Origin: Hadesarchaea archaeon | Lineage (GTDB): Archaea > Hadarchaeota > Hadarchaeia > Hadarchaeales > Hadarchaeaceae | Direction: 5' to 3' | NCBI GenBank assembly: GCA_029259175.1 | Contig: JAPDJH010000001.1 | Span: 1-64,000 of the forward strand | DNA: 64,000 nucleotides | In this document: piece by piece, positions 33,306-43,053 of the stretch | How positions within the stretch are numbered: the first letter of the stretch is position 1 | How the letters are laid out: each line of letters starts with the position of its first letter | Program-made: the position numbers and the translations under genes | Notes under the pieces: generated by a model | Told to the model about the DNA's origin: nothing | Database searches by the model: none | The model's input: the letters and a program-made list of their open reading frames with translations, nothing else

Positions 33306-33372
33306 GCGTTATTCTTGGCCCAAAATCAAAAAGCTTTTTGAGACCGCAACCAATCTATGGTGGAGCGAGAGG

Positions 33373-34029
33373 ATGAGAGACATCATCTGGCCAGTGCTGG
33401 CTCTCGTGGTCGCGCTCTTCGCCGTTGTCGTCGCGGTGGCCACCGGCCCGCTCGCCTTCGGGGTGGCCATCGCAACCCTCATGGTGGCTCTAGCAGTGGT
33501 GTACCAGTACCTCTACGTGCCGAAGCCCCAAGAACAAGAGATCCGAGTGGAGGACTTCTCCTGGTGGGCCGATCTGGGCGAGCCGCTTTTCCGATTGAAA
33601 GATGCCGACCCCAGCGATTCCGCCACGGCCGCTCAGCTGGTCGCCTCAGACTTGAAAGTCATCCACAAGAACTGTGCCCTGCTGCACGACCGCATCTCTC
33701 TGCTGATCGGACGGCGCGACTTCGAAGACCTCCCCGCACCCCTGCTCGTGACCGAGACCAAACAGGCTGCTGGTGCCCTCCAGCAAATAATCCAAGAGTG
33801 CGAGCAGGCCCTGCGCGTGCGCCCAGAACTCCACAAAAGCCTCGAGCGCATAGCCTCCCGCTTGGACCGTGTGGGCAACAAGCTGTACGAGTTCGAGCGG
33901 GGGAGGTCGGAGCTAATAAAGACCTATGCGGACCCCCTGAGACGGGCCGCCGAAAAGCTCTCGCGTGACCTGCGCAAAGCCGCCACCAATCTGTTCCAGT
34001 TCGAGAAGCGGATGAAGGGGGCCCAGTAG
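33373..34029 (+). CDS. Membrane-anchored coiled-coil protein
   Basis: A 218-residue protein with two adjacent hydrophobic segments (about residues 4-23 and 25-45, [21 protein letters not shown]) followed by a long charged helical domain with heptad character to the end. ATG 33373 follows GGTGGAG; the frame is open further upstream across the neighbour's start and that extension is rejected. Its stop TAG overlaps the EF-1A GTG by one base, so the two genes are co-transcribed. The family is not recognised. It may organise something at the membrane; the link to translation is only contextual. Confidence 0.7.
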   Translation: MRDIIWPVLALVVALFAVVVAVATGPLAFGVAIATLMVALAVVYQYLYVPKPQEQEIRVEDFSWWADLGEPLFRLKDADPSDSATAAQLVASDLKVIHKNCALLHDRISLLIGRRDFEDLPAPLLVTETKQAAGALQQIIQECEQALRVRPELHKSLERIASRLDRVGNKLYEFERGRSELIKTYADPLRRAAEKLSRDLRKAATNLFQFEKRMKGAQ

Positions 34030-35282
34030 TGGCCAAAAAGCCACACGTCAACCTCGTTTTCATCGGGCACGTGGATCACGGAAAATCGACCCTGATCGGC
34101 CGGATGCTTGTAGAAAAGGGCGTCATCTCGGAAAAGGAGCTCCAAGAGGAGGCCGGGAGCTTCAAGTTCGCCTGGGTGATGGATCGGGAAAAAGAGGAGC
34201 GCGAGCGCGGGGTGACCATCGACGTCGCCTACCAGAAGTTCGAAACGCCGAAAAATCTCATCACCATCATCGACGCCCCCGGACACCGCGACTTCATCAA
34301 GAATATGATCACCGGGGCCAGCCAGGCCGACGCTGCCGTCTTGGTGGTCGCAGCAGACGACGGCATCATGCCGCAGACGCGTGAGCACGCTGCGCTGGCG
34401 TTCACCCTAGGCGTCGACCAGCTCATCGTCACCATTAACAAGATGGATCTCGTGGACTACTCGGCGGACGTGTACACCAAGCTCCGAACGGAAATCAAAA
34501 ATCTGCTCTCCAGCATTGGATACAAAAACGTTGATCAGATCCCAATAATTCCGATCTCCGCCTTCTACGGAGAGGGGGTGACCAAGCCCAGCGAGCGCAT
34601 GCCCTGGTACAAGGGGCCCGTGTTCGTGCAGGCACTTGAGGAGCTGAAGGAGCCTCCCAAGCCAGTAGACAAACCGCTGCGAATCCCCATTCAAGACGTG
34701 TACTCCATAACGGGAGTCGGGACCGTGCCCATCGGCAGAGTCGAGACGGGAGTGCTCAAAGTCGGCGACACCGTGGTGTTCGAGCCAGCGGGAGTGAAGG
34801 GCGATGTGAAGTCCATCGAGATGCACCACGAGTCCATCCAGCAGGCGGAGCCGGGAGACAACATCGGGTTCAACGTGCGCGGAGTTGCAAAGGACCAGAT
34901 CAGGCGCGGAGACGTGGCCGGCCATCCAGACAACCCGCCAGCGGTCGTGCGCGAGTTCACCGCCAAAATCGTCGTGCTCACATCGCCCGGAGACATCGGC
35001 CCTGGATTCACGCCCACCTTCCACTGCCACGCGGCCCACGTTCCCGGACGCATAACCCAGCTCATGCAGAAGATCGACCCAAAAACCGGAAGCGTGGTGG
35101 AGGAGAACCCAGCAGCAATCAGGAAAGGGGACGCCGCCGTGATCCGTGTAGCTGTCCTCAAACCGCTTGTGATGGAGCGCTCCAGCGACATCCCCCAGCT
35201 GAGCCGGTTCGCCATACGGCACGCGGGGCAGACCATTGCAGCCGGAATATGCGTAGATATCGTGCCAGCTAAAAAATCATAG
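34029..35282 (+). CDS. tuf: Translation elongation factor 1A
   Basis: A complete 417-residue aEF-1A, which delivers aminoacyl-tRNA to the ribosomal A site. The GTPase motifs are G1 GHVDHGKST (residues 11-19), switch/G2 with RGVTID, G3 DAPGHRDF, G4 NKMD and G5 ISA. The beta-barrel domains 2 and 3 follow, with PIGRVETG and GDVAGHP. The GTG start overlaps the preceding stop by one base. Its 3' end overlaps the convergent nadE by six bases. The usual downstream rps10 is absent here. Confidence 0.97.
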   Translation: MAKKPHVNLVFIGHVDHGKSTLIGRMLVEKGVISEKELQEEAGSFKFAWVMDREKEERERGVTIDVAYQKFETPKNLITIIDAPGHRDFIKNMITGASQADAAVLVVAADDGIMPQTREHAALAFTLGVDQLIVTINKMDLVDYSADVYTKLRTEIKNLLSSIGYKNVDQIPIIPISAFYGEGVTKPSERMPWYKGPVFVQALEELKEPPKPVDKPLRIPIQDVYSITGVGTVPIGRVETGVLKVGDTVVFEPAGVKGDVKSIEMHHESIQQAEPGDNIGFNVRGVAKDQIRRGDVAGHPDNPPAVVREFTAKIVVLTSPGDIGPGFTPTFHCHAAHVPGRITQLMQKIDPKTGSVVEENPAAIRKGDAAVIRVAVLKPLVMERSSDIPQLSRFAIRHAGQTIAAGICVDIVPAKKS

Positions 35283-36077
35283 AACGGGCACGACCGGCGG
35301 ACTCAGCTTGTGCTGATTGCTCGCCTCGCGTCGGATAACCTTTCTCACAACTGCCAACGAAACGTGCAGCGCACGTGCGATCTCAGCTGGAGCGAACCCG
35401 AGATCAAGAGCCACGAGCACACGGTCTAGCACTTCGTAGGAGAGACCGAGCTCCGCCTCGTCCGTCTGCCCCGGCCAGAGCCCTGCACTCGGCGTTTTCT
35501 CTATAATCGACTGCGGAACGCCCAGATACCTCGCCAGCGCCCTCACCTGGGTCTTGTACAGAGCACCCAGAGGCAGGAGATCGCAGCCGCCGTCCCCGTA
35601 CTTGGTGAAGTAGCCCATGCGCAACTCGCTCCGATTCCCCGTGCCAACGACCAAGGCACGGCGCGCATTGGCGTGATAGTACAGAATGCACATGCGGATA
35701 CGGGCCTTCAGATTGGCGAGAGCCAGCAAATGAGGGCGAAGCACACCGCGAAACGGTTTGAGCAGAGGAGCTATGTCGATGGTCTTGACTTGGATTCCCA
35801 GCTGCTTTGAGATCGTGCGCACATCGCGCTTGTCCTCCGGTGGTGTGACTCCCCGCTCCGGGAGAAAGAACATCCACGTCTTCTTCCTTCCCAGAGCTCG
35901 GACACAGAGATGAGCGACAACCGAGGAGTCCACCCCCCCGCTCACCCCCACCACCACTCCTCTAGCACCCGCCGCTCGCAACCGTTTCCTGAGAAATCCC
36001 TCTATCTGGCGCGCGACTTTCGCCGGTCGGATTTCCAGCGAGCGCTCAACTGCCCGAACCACACGTTCAGAAACCAT
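35277..36077 (-). CDS. nadE: NH3-dependent NAD+ synthetase
   Basis: A 266-residue NadE, which amidates deamido-NAD+ with ammonia and ATP. The PP-loop [12 protein letters not shown] (about residues 42-53) binds ATP. Other family motifs are [29 protein letters not shown], split around the metal site, and [14 protein letters not shown]-like [15 protein letters not shown]. There is no glutaminase domain, as expected for the ammonia-dependent form. The C-terminus carries a short helix-turn-helix-like extension typical of archaeal members. Confidence 0.93.
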   Translation of the reverse strand: MVSERVVRAVERSLEIRPAKVARQIEGFLRKRLRAAGARGVVVGVSGGVDSSVVAHLCVRALGRKKTWMFFLPERGVTPPEDKRDVRTISKQLGIQVKTIDIAPLLKPFRGVLRPHLLALANLKARIRMCILYYHANARRALVVGTGNRSELRMGYFTKYGDGGCDLLPLGALYKTQVRALARYLGVPQSIIEKTPSAGLWPGQTDEAELGLSYEVLDRVLVALDLGFAPAEIARALHVSLAVVRKVIRREASNQHKLSPPVVPVL

Positions 36078-36120
36078 CGACCTCGTAAGACTATGGTGGT
36101 GAAACCGTTAAAAATTGAGC

Positions 36121-36939
36121 TCAGAACTTTCTGGGATACGAGCCCAAGATCTTCAACATCGCGGTCTTTTGCCTCACGCCCTCCAGCGCCTCCACGACGA
36201 CCGGATCCTCGCGGTGGCCCTCGAAATCGATGAAAAAGAGATAATCGCCCAGTGCCTTCTTGGAGGGTCTCGACTCGATCTTCGTGAGATTGATCTTTCT
36301 GGAGGCGAACTCTCCGAGAATCTCGTACAGGATGCCAGGACGATCCCGCTCCGTGTAAAACACTATCGACGTCTTGTCCTTTCCCGAGGGGGGCGAGTCG
36401 GATTTGCCAAGACAGAAGAAGCGCGTGAGGTTTTCCTCGCCCTCGGAGACGTTATCTCTCAGTATCTCCAGCCCGTAGAGCTCAGCAAGCCGGGCCGGGC
36501 CCACCGCCGCCATGTGCGATTGTCTCAGCTTGGCCACCTGCTCCGCGGCGCGCGCGGTGCTCGTCATCTCGATCAGCTCCACATTGGGGAGGTGGGTCTG
36601 GAAGAACCTCCGGGATTGGGAGAGAGCCTGCGGATGCGACAGTACCTGCGTTATCTGGTCCAAGCGCGTGCCCGGAACCACCAGCAACGCATGAGTCACG
36701 GGCAGAACGATTTCCGCTTTAACCCTGACGTCCATCCACGCCAGCGCATCCAGCGCTTCTCCCACCGAACCCTCGCGCAAGCTTTCGACCGGGATGACCC
36801 CGTGCTCCACCGCTCCCTCAGCAACCAAGCGTGCCACGTCCGTGATGCTCTGGCAGTAGAAAAAATCCGCTTTCCCGAAGTATTCCAGCGCCGCCAGCTC
36901 CGAGAAAGTCCCGCGCGGACCCAGAACGGCAACCCTCAT
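36121..36939 (-). CDS. pheA: Prephenate dehydratase
   Basis: A 272-residue enzyme converting prephenate to phenylpyruvate. The catalytic domain starts MRVAVLGPRGTFSE and contains GVIPVESLREGSV (the usual N-S-x-x-G-S is S-L-R-E-G-S here) and the catalytic TRF in ENLTRFFCLG (about residue 170). An ACT domain (about 188-265), with RPGILYEILGEFASRKINLTKIESRP, provides phenylalanine feedback. The start overlaps the tyrA stop by four bases, and it is the last gene of the leftward aro operon. Confidence 0.94.
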   Translation of the reverse strand: MRVAVLGPRGTFSELAALEYFGKADFFYCQSITDVARLVAEGAVEHGVIPVESLREGSVGEALDALAWMDVRVKAEIVLPVTHALLVVPGTRLDQITQVLSHPQALSQSRRFFQTHLPNVELIEMTSTARAAEQVAKLRQSHMAAVGPARLAELYGLEILRDNVSEGEENLTRFFCLGKSDSPPSGKDKTSIVFYTERDRPGILYEILGEFASRKINLTKIESRPSKKALGDYLFFIDFEGHREDPVVVEALEGVRQKTAMLKILGSYPRKF

Positions 36940-37790
36940 TCCATCACCTCGAAATTCTCGTACAGCTTCTTGTACGCGTCCTGCACATCTGACTGTGGAA
37001 GGATCTCACGCAGCTTTTCGAAGACCTCGTGGACGCTTTTCAGATTGCCCGCGGAGAGCATGGTGTCCAAGCTCTTACAGGCCTCGATCAGACGCGCACG
37101 CACGATTCTGGAATATGTGTTGTACACCTGAATCTCACCGTAGAGCTCCGGACTGGCAGCCAACATGGCCTCCGCCGTCCTGAAGAGGGAGTTGAACAAA
37201 GGTGTGCGGATGGGCCGCTTGTCAAACTCGCGCAGCGACTCGTAGGCCGAGAGATAGCCCAAGAGCACGAAGTGGGTCATGCACTGAATCACTGCCATGA
37301 GCTTGTCGTGATCCTCGGCGCTCATCTCGGTGACTCTCGCGCCCAGCGACTCCAAGGACCTTACGAATCGCTTGTAGACGCTGGCCGTGCGCACCGGGAC
37401 GCTGATCACGTCCTTTCCTTGGAGCGTGGTGGCGCCGGGACCGAAAAGGGGATGGATGGACGCGAGCTCGCAATCGGTGCTGAGGCCCTTCATCGTATCC
37501 ACCACCCGTTCCTTCACCGAGCTCAGATCGACCAACAAACGATTTTTCTTCATCTTTGGAGCGATGTCCTCAAGCACCCTCGGGGTCTCGGGAATGGGCA
37601 CGGCCACCATCACCACATCGGCATCCGGCTCGAGCTCCTTCGCGCTCACGTACTCCACTCCCAAACGCGAAGCAACCCGGCTGGCCTTGCGCCCATCGAT
37701 ATCGCACAGCACCACCTCTCCCACGTTCTCCTTCCACACACGGGCCATCCAGCTGCCCATCGCTCCACATCCGATGATGAGCACCCTCAC
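36936..37790 (-). CDS. tyrA: Prephenate dehydrogenase
   Basis: A 284-residue NAD(P)-dependent enzyme oxidising prephenate to 4-hydroxyphenylpyruvate. The Rossmann motif is IIGCGAMGSW (residues 5-14). Active-site strings are VDLSSVKERVVDTM, SIHPLFGPGA (His of the prephenate site) and CMTHFVLLGYL. The length and C-terminal helical dimerisation domain match archaeal TyrA; there is no fused chorismate mutase. Four-base overlaps on both sides show tight coupling with aroE and pheA. Confidence 0.93.
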   Translation of the reverse strand: MRVLIIGCGAMGSWMARVWKENVGEVVLCDIDGRKASRVASRLGVEYVSAKELEPDADVVMVAVPIPETPRVLEDIAPKMKKNRLLVDLSSVKERVVDTMKGLSTDCELASIHPLFGPGATTLQGKDVISVPVRTASVYKRFVRSLESLGARVTEMSAEDHDKLMAVIQCMTHFVLLGYLSAYESLREFDKRPIRTPLFNSLFRTAEAMLAASPELYGEIQVYNTYSRIVRARLIEACKSLDTMLSAGNLKSVHEVFEKLREILPQSDVQDAYKKLYENFEVME

Positions 37791-38638
37791 TCTCGTCCCT
37801 CCGCAGCTCTTTTAGCCGCGCGCATCATGGTGTGTAAAGGGGGATCCCTCCGCGTCCACAGCTTGAAAGAGAGCGCCGCTTGGTAGACCAGCATCTGGAG
37901 ACCGTCCACGGTCCGGCACCCTGCTTTCTCTGCCTCCCTCAGCAGTCTGGTCCGAAGCGGCTTGTACACGATATCCATCACCGATACCTCCGGACTCAGC
38001 ATGTCTGCCGTAACGAGTGTGTCTTCGGGATGCGGCAACATGCCAACAGAGGTGGCGTTTATCAACAGATCGGATCCGGAAAGCGCTTTCTTTAGCTCAC
38101 GCTTACGCAGCCCTATGATTCTGATCTCCGCGCCGAGCTTTTTCCGGAGGATTGCGGCGAGCGCCTCAGCACGAGACACCGTTCGATTCGCAACCACCAC
38201 CTGGCACCCCTTCTGCACCAGAGAAAAAACTATCGCGCGAGCGGCGCCGCCCGCGCCCAGCACCACTACCCGCATCCCGCTTATGGGCCCGAGATTTTTC
38301 TCGAGGGCCCGCATCGCCCCCTCTCCATCCGTGTTGTAGCCCACAAGGACCCCTTTTCGGTTCACCACGGTGTTGACGGCCTCCACCAACGAGGCCGAGC
38401 GATCCAAGCGGTCCAACAAGCTCATCACATCAACCTTGTAAGGAATAGTGACGTTGAAACCCTTGGTCCAAAACCTTGAGGCGCTGACCACTTGGGAGAG
38501 GTATCCCTGCGGGGTCTCTACAGCAACATAAAGGGCGCGCATCCGCAGGGCGCGAAAAGCCGCATTGTGAATGGCGGGCGAAAGACTTCCAGACACCGGA
38601 TTGCCGACCAGCATATAGAGCGAAAAGGGCCTGCTCAA
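37787..38638 (-). CDS. aroE: Shikimate dehydrogenase
   Basis: A 283-residue enzyme reducing 3-dehydroshikimate to shikimate with NADPH. The substrate motif is GNPVSGSLSPAIHNAAF near the N-terminus. The catalytic lysine lies in FNVTIPYKVDVM (about residue 68) and the partner aspartate in NTDGEGAMRAL. The nucleotide motif is VLGAGGAARAI and the adenosine-phosphate clamp is VANRTVSRAEAL. The normal length and four-base overlap with tyrA and aroD support an intact operon gene. Confidence 0.95.
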   Translation of the reverse strand: MSRPFSLYMLVGNPVSGSLSPAIHNAAFRALRMRALYVAVETPQGYLSQVVSASRFWTKGFNVTIPYKVDVMSLLDRLDRSASLVEAVNTVVNRKGVLVGYNTDGEGAMRALEKNLGPISGMRVVVLGAGGAARAIVFSLVQKGCQVVVANRTVSRAEALAAILRKKLGAEIRIIGLRKRELKKALSGSDLLINATSVGMLPHPEDTLVTADMLSPEVSVMDIVYKPLRTRLLREAEKAGCRTVDGLQMLVYQAALSFKLWTRRDPPLHTMMRAAKRAAEGRE

Positions 38639-39360
38639 TCTTCGACCTCCCAGCGCGGAAGCGAACTCAGTACCCGCACCGTTTCCCGCACACTCAGCTG
38701 TCCCGGTGCCGTTGGCTTTCCGGCTGCCGCGTACACAAGCGGAACCCCCACTATGGGCCCAACGAAGCGGGTGAACATTCCGGCCTCTCCCATGGCAAAC
38801 GCGATGACTGGCCGATCCACCACATCACGACTTGAAACGACGAATTCAAGAATTCTCAGACCGTCCCTCAGCGTGCATGCAGTCGTAACTATTTTGAGCA
38901 AATCGCAGGGGCGCCGAGCCATCCGCCCGGCCAGCGCAAGCAATCGAGCTGGTCTCGGAGTTCGCTTGAAGTCGTGATGCGAGAGAAGAATTGACGTATG
39001 CCCAGCCTTTTCCCGAATCTGAGCGGCCAAACGAGGGGGCGTCGAGAACTCCACATCCACGCACTCCACTCCACTCGAGACCCCCTGAACGAGAAGGCGA
39101 ACCCGCTCTGACTCCGATCCACGGAAGTGCCCCCCCTCTCTCGGGGAACGATTGGTAAGAATTACAGGACCATCCAGATCAAGTACTCTCTCCCACCCAC
39201 CGAAATTTCTTAGAGAGTCTATCCGGAGCTCAACCACATCAGCACCCTCTGAGATCGCCTTCTTAGCTAATTGGAGCATCGACCTCGGCGTGGGGGCCTG
39301 GACCGCTGCACAAACAGCTGGGGTTCTGATGCGTCTTCGACCCAAACGGATCTCGCCCAT
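38635..39360 (-). CDS. aroD: 3-dehydroquinate dehydratase, type I
   Basis: A 241-residue type I dehydroquinase that forms a Schiff base. Motifs seen are VVELRIDSLRNF, the substrate-arginine strand ILTNRSPREGGHF (the usual R-x-x-x-E-G-G is present), the histidine pair LLSHHDFKRTP and the Schiff-base lysine in CDLLKIVTTA. The C-terminus includes MGEAGMFTRFVGPIVG, matching the family pattern MGxxGxxSR. It lies six bases downstream of aroB' in the leftward operon. Confidence 0.94.
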   Translation of the reverse strand: MGEIRLGRRRIRTPAVCAAVQAPTPRSMLQLAKKAISEGADVVELRIDSLRNFGGWERVLDLDGPVILTNRSPREGGHFRGSESERVRLLVQGVSSGVECVDVEFSTPPRLAAQIREKAGHTSILLSHHDFKRTPRPARLLALAGRMARRPCDLLKIVTTACTLRDGLRILEFVVSSRDVVDRPVIAFAMGEAGMFTRFVGPIVGVPLVYAAAGKPTAPGQLSVRETVRVLSSLPRWEVED

Positions 39361-39366
39361 AACTGC

Positions 39367-40476
39367 TCACCGCTCGACCAGCGTCTCCTCCACCCGCTTG
39401 CCGAAGTGCCGCCCGCCCGCCTCCACCAAAACCAGCAGCTCTTGGCCGGGGGACAGACGGGTGACCGGAATCGGGTTTCCATTAGCATCCACAAGATTGA
39501 TCGTTTCAGCGTTCTGCAACAAGACCTTGAACGTCCTGCCGGCGCTCTCCGCCTCAACAAGCACCATGGGTCTGCGCTCTATCTTCACTCGTCCCACAAC
39601 CGCCGGGCGTCCCCTTCCCTTAGAATCGACGACCAAGACCTCGTCCCCTGCTTTCAGCTCCGAGAGATACTTGGTTTTCCCTCCCGGCACGCGGATGTAG
39701 GAATGTACCCCACCGGCGTTCACGCGGAAAGGTCTGGGCTCCACGAACTCGCTCGGAAGCGTCTCGGAGTGCACGAGAAAGAGCCCCTCTGCCTGGCTTC
39801 CGACCAGCATTCCCTCTCCAACCTCCAGCATCGAAGTGGTGTCGACGCAGGCCCTGTCGCCAATCCCGGCGGGCGTAACGCTGACTACGCGGGCAGTTGT
39901 CAAGGAGAGCGACTCCCTGCTCAGCTCGTCCAGGCGCTCACACGTTCGTTCGATCTCCTTTGGATCGCGTGAATCGAGCAGAACACCGTGTGTTCCAACC
40001 TCAAGTGTTTGGGCCGCCAGCACGGCCTCGTCAGCGCTCCTCACCTCAGCCAAAAGCCGTCCGGGGAGTTTTTGGAAATCGGCGATCAGGTTTTCCAGCG
40101 GGATTATCTTCCAGTCCTTGGCGCAAACCAAAACAAAATCGGCGACAGACCCCAGCTCCGCCGCCGCTCGCTCGCTCTGCTTGTCGACCACATCAACAGT
40201 CACTGCTGTTTTCTTTCCGCTCTGCTTCACGCGCGTGGCCCAGCCCTTCACCTCCTGCAGCTCGGATGGCGAACTCAACCGCCTGAGGACCACACCCACC
40301 CCTGGCAGGTCCTCAGAGGAGGCGACTAGCACTGATCCGAGCTCCAGAACCGGGCGGACTTCGTCGGGGCGGACCACTATGGCATCCACGCCGCACTCTA
40401 TGGCTTTCTTCACGAGTTTCTTTTTAGTGTCCCAGCTCTCCTCTCCATCGGCCCGAACCCACACCAACTTGCGCAA
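39367..40476 (-). CDS. aroB': 3-dehydroquinate synthase II (AroB')
   Basis: A 369-residue archaeal enzyme that oxidatively deaminates and cyclises 2-amino-3,7-dideoxyheptulosonate to 3-dehydroquinate with NAD+. It shows the family N-terminus (VWVRADGEESWDTKKKLV), the central GTHGVLLDSRDP and the signature GIGDRACVDTTSMLEVGEGMLVGSQAEG region (read in two parts), followed by PRPFRVNAGGVHSY. The protein is unrelated to bacterial AroB. It lies seven bases downstream of aroA'. Confidence 0.95.
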   Translation of the reverse strand: MRKLVWVRADGEESWDTKKKLVKKAIECGVDAIVVRPDEVRPVLELGSVLVASSEDLPGVGVVLRRLSSPSELQEVKGWATRVKQSGKKTAVTVDVVDKQSERAAAELGSVADFVLVCAKDWKIIPLENLIADFQKLPGRLLAEVRSADEAVLAAQTLEVGTHGVLLDSRDPKEIERTCERLDELSRESLSLTTARVVSVTPAGIGDRACVDTTSMLEVGEGMLVGSQAEGLFLVHSETLPSEFVEPRPFRVNAGGVHSYIRVPGGKTKYLSELKAGDEVLVVDSKGRGRPAVVGRVKIERRPMVLVEAESAGRTFKVLLQNAETINLVDANGNPIPVTRLSPGQELLVLVEAGGRHFGKRVEETLVER

Positions 40477-40483
40477 CGTTTCT

Positions 40484-41293
40484 TCACCCTTCGAGTTCCT
40501 TCATTGCCTCATCGACAGAAAAACCCTCGTGGACGATTTTGGCTAGAGCCCGCGTCATGCGCATTGGGTCGCGATGCTGGAAAATATTGCGGCCTATGGA
40601 GATCCCAATAGCCCCGGCTTCGATCGCGTCGGCCGCCATTTGCAACACGTCTCGCTCGGTGGCCGCCTTGGGCCCGCCGGCTATCACGACTGGAACGGGA
40701 CAACCGCGAACCACCTTGCGGAAGGAATCCACATCGCCAGTGTAGACAGTCTTCACGATGTCGGCCCCGAGTTCGGCACCCACACGTGCCGCATGGGCGA
40801 CCAAGTCCGGATCGTGCTGATTCTTGACTTTCGGGCCACGCGGATACATCATGGCAAACAGAGGTATCCCCCATCGATCACACGCTTCGGCAACCTCCCC
40901 CAGAGTTCTAAGCTGCTCCGGCTCGTTCGTCGCCCCCACGTTGATGTGAACCGACACTCCATCGGCGCCCAATGCGAGCGCCTCCTCAACCGAGGCCACT
41001 TGGACCTTAGAGTTCGGGTCCGGACCCAAGGACGTGCTTCCCGAGAGGTGAATTATCAGACCGATATCGCGGCCGTATCCGCGGTGCCCTGCTCGAACGA
41101 TCCCCTTGTGGAGCACCACCGCGTTGGCGCCCCCTTCAGCAACACTGTTGATGGTGGCCGCCATGTCCTCCAAGCCCTGAATCGGACCCATGGAAAGGCC
41201 GTGGTCCATGGGGACGATCACGGTGCGTCTTGTCTTCCTGTCGATGATGCGCTCAAGCCTTATTCGCTTGCCCACCTCGGACAGCCAAATCAC
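40484..41293 (-). CDS. aroA': 2-amino-3,7-dideoxy-D-threo-hept-6-ulosonate synthase (AroA')
   Basis: A 269-residue class I aldolase-like enzyme making the first archaeal shikimate intermediate from 6-deoxy-5-ketofructose phosphate and aspartate semialdehyde. The DeoC/FbaB-type barrel has [11 protein letters not shown] near residue 30, MMYPRGPKV, the Schiff-base lysine region [11 protein letters not shown], and a phosphate-binding IAGGPKA plus [16 protein letters not shown] 41293 is the start, with a TATA-like TTTTAATT at 41316-41323 (minus sense), so the transcript is short-leadered. It is first in the leftward aro operon, directly facing the palindrome array. Confidence 0.95.
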   Translation of the reverse strand: MIWLSEVGKRIRLERIIDRKTRRTVIVPMDHGLSMGPIQGLEDMAATINSVAEGGANAVVLHKGIVRAGHRGYGRDIGLIIHLSGSTSLGPDPNSKVQVASVEEALALGADGVSVHINVGATNEPEQLRTLGEVAEACDRWGIPLFAMMYPRGPKVKNQHDPDLVAHAARVGAELGADIVKTVYTGDVDSFRKVVRGCPVPVVIAGGPKAATERDVLQMAADAIEAGAIGISIGRNIFQHRDPMRMTRALAKIVHEGFSVDEAMKELEG

Positions 41294-41362
41294 CCTCTCA
41301 TACTAACTCCAACCCAATTAAAAGGTGTGTGGTCAGTCATGCGCGACGCAACTGGAAGAGGA

Positions 41363-41569
41363 CTACGATAAATCGTGGAGTTCCAAGATCGGGTTTCGAG
41401 ACTACGATAAATCGTAGTTGGTGCTGATTCTGCATGTTCTCCCCTTGCGCTCGTGGTGATGAGCTCTACGATAAATCGTAGAGTTCCCCAACTCAAATCG
41501 CGAGGTCTACGATAAATCGTAGACTTTCCATTCCGAACCGGGGCGCGAGAGGACTACGATAAATCGTAG
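41363..41569. repeat. Five-copy palindromic operator array between divergent aro operons
   Basis: The palindrome CTACGATAAATCGTAG (seven-base arms around AA) occurs at 41402-41417, 41466-41481, 41507-41522 and 41554-41569, with a one-base variant ending TGG at 41363-41378. Start-to-start distances are 39, 64, 41 and 47 bp. The array lies between the two core promoters: TATA-like elements at 41316-41323 (for aroA') and 41593-41598 (for aroA). As DNA it looks like multiple operators; as RNA each could form a six-base-pair hairpin with a TAAA loop. Confidence 0.9.
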
Positions 41570-41622
41570 ACCTTCTTCTCAATTCAGTCATCATTATAGG
41601 CTCACAACACAAAACCAACTTG

Positions 41623-42915
41623 ATGAAACTGCTCGTGCGTCCCTCGCGGCTCTCGGGAAAAGTAAGAGCGCCCCCATCGAAATCCTACACCCACCGGGCC
41701 TTCATCATTGCCGCCCTAGCCGAGGGTGAAAGCCGGATTCATCACCCCCTCCTCAGCCTCGATACGCAAGCGACCATTGAGGGAATAAAAGCACTCGGTG
41801 CCCGCGTTGAGCGAAAGGGCGAAGCGTGGATCGTGAGGGGAACTGGAGGACAGGTCCGAGCGAAGCAAAGAGAGATCGATGCCCTGAACTCGGGAACAAC
41901 CCTCAGGATTCTTGCCGCAGTCGGTGCACTCTCCCCAGCCCCTATCCGCCTCACGGGAGATCGCTCGTTGCTCAGACGGCCCATGGGGCCGCTAATCGAT
42001 GCGCTCAAACAGCTCGGAGCCGAGGCGAAATGCCAAGGGGCCAACGGACGACCGCCAGTGGTCGTCGGCGGAGGACTCGAAGGTGGAGAAACCGAAATCA
42101 CCGGCACTGTTAGCTCACAATTCATATCCGCCTTGCTCATCGCTGGCACCCAGGCACGGGAGGATGTGGAGATAACCATAACCGATGAGCTTCGATCCAA
42201 GCCCTACGTCGAAATCACCTTGGATCTGTTGCGAAAGGCCGGGGCGCGCATCAAGCACGACAAATCGCTCATGTGGTTCAAAGTCGAGGGGCGCCAAAGA
42301 CTGAAACCGCTCGACATCGAGATACCAGGTGACTTTTCCTCCGCCAGCTTCGTGCTCGGGGGGGCGGCCCTCACCGGCTCCTGCGTGGAAGTCGACAATC
42401 TGAACTACCGGGGTGTCCAAGGGGATCGGCGCATAGTGGACTATCTTCGCGAATTCGGCGCAGAGGTGGAGGTAAAAACCGGCGCGATCTCGGTTCGTGG
42501 AAGCGAGCTTTCGGGCAGCGAGTTCGACTGTGCCGACACGCCCGATCTCGTTCCAGTGCTAGCTGTGCTCGGCAGTATCGCAGACGGAACCACCGAAATC
42601 CGAAACGTCCCGCATCTCCGGATCAAGGAAAGCGATCGCATCAGAACGCTGACCATTGGGCTCGAGCGCTTGGGAGCACGGGTAAAGGAGCTGGAAGACG
42701 GTTTGAAACTCTTTGGGCGTAAGGGGCTGACGGGGAACACGGTGGACTCCTATGGAGACCACCGGATAGCCATGGCGCTGACGATTGCTGGGCTCGTAGC
42801 CACCGGGCAAACTCTCGTAAGCGGTGCTGAAAGCATTCCCGTATCGTATCCGGGTTTTGTCGACGATTTGAAAAAGCTCGGGGCTCGAATAGAAATTATC
42901 ACTTCTAAACCCTAA
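41623..42915 (+). CDS. aroA: 3-phosphoshikimate 1-carboxyvinyltransferase (EPSP synthase)
   Basis: A 430-residue enzyme adding enolpyruvate to shikimate-3-phosphate. Canonical motifs are APPSKSYTHRAF (residues 15-26), LNSGTTLRILAAV, DRSLLRRPMGPL, the middle GDFSSASFV, LRIKESDRIRTL and GDHRIAMAL. ATG 41623 is used; a TTG three bases earlier is also in frame. A TATA box at 41593-41598 would place transcription start at or near the ATG. It is the first gene of the rightward aro operon; compare the divergent paralogue at 61374. Confidence 0.96.
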   Translation: MKLLVRPSRLSGKVRAPPSKSYTHRAFIIAALAEGESRIHHPLLSLDTQATIEGIKALGARVERKGEAWIVRGTGGQVRAKQREIDALNSGTTLRILAAVGALSPAPIRLTGDRSLLRRPMGPLIDALKQLGAEAKCQGANGRPPVVVGGGLEGGETEITGTVSSQFISALLIAGTQAREDVEITITDELRSKPYVEITLDLLRKAGARIKHDKSLMWFKVEGRQRLKPLDIEIPGDFSSASFVLGGAALTGSCVEVDNLNYRGVQGDRRIVDYLREFGAEVEVKTGAISVRGSELSGSEFDCADTPDLVPVLAVLGSIADGTTEIRNVPHLRIKESDRIRTLTIGLERLGARVKELEDGLKLFGRKGLTGNTVDSYGDHRIAMALTIAGLVATGQTLVSGAESIPVSYPGFVDDLKKLGARIEIITSKP

Positions 42916-43053
42916 AACACAGCAGCACAAAGCCTGTTTCTAATTTTCACTTACTGTTTGGCTTTCCCAACAGCACGATCGGCGGGTTGTTGGTGTACAG
43001 GCACACAAAGCAACGGTTAAGAGAGTAAAAACAGAAATGAGAGGGGTCAGCAC

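Noticed and set aside
41363-41569. Aro palindromes as a mini-CRISPR array
   Set aside because: The gaps between repeats are irregular (23-48 bp), the repeat is only 16 bp and a strict palindrome, and no cas genes are present. Position between two promoters fits operators better.
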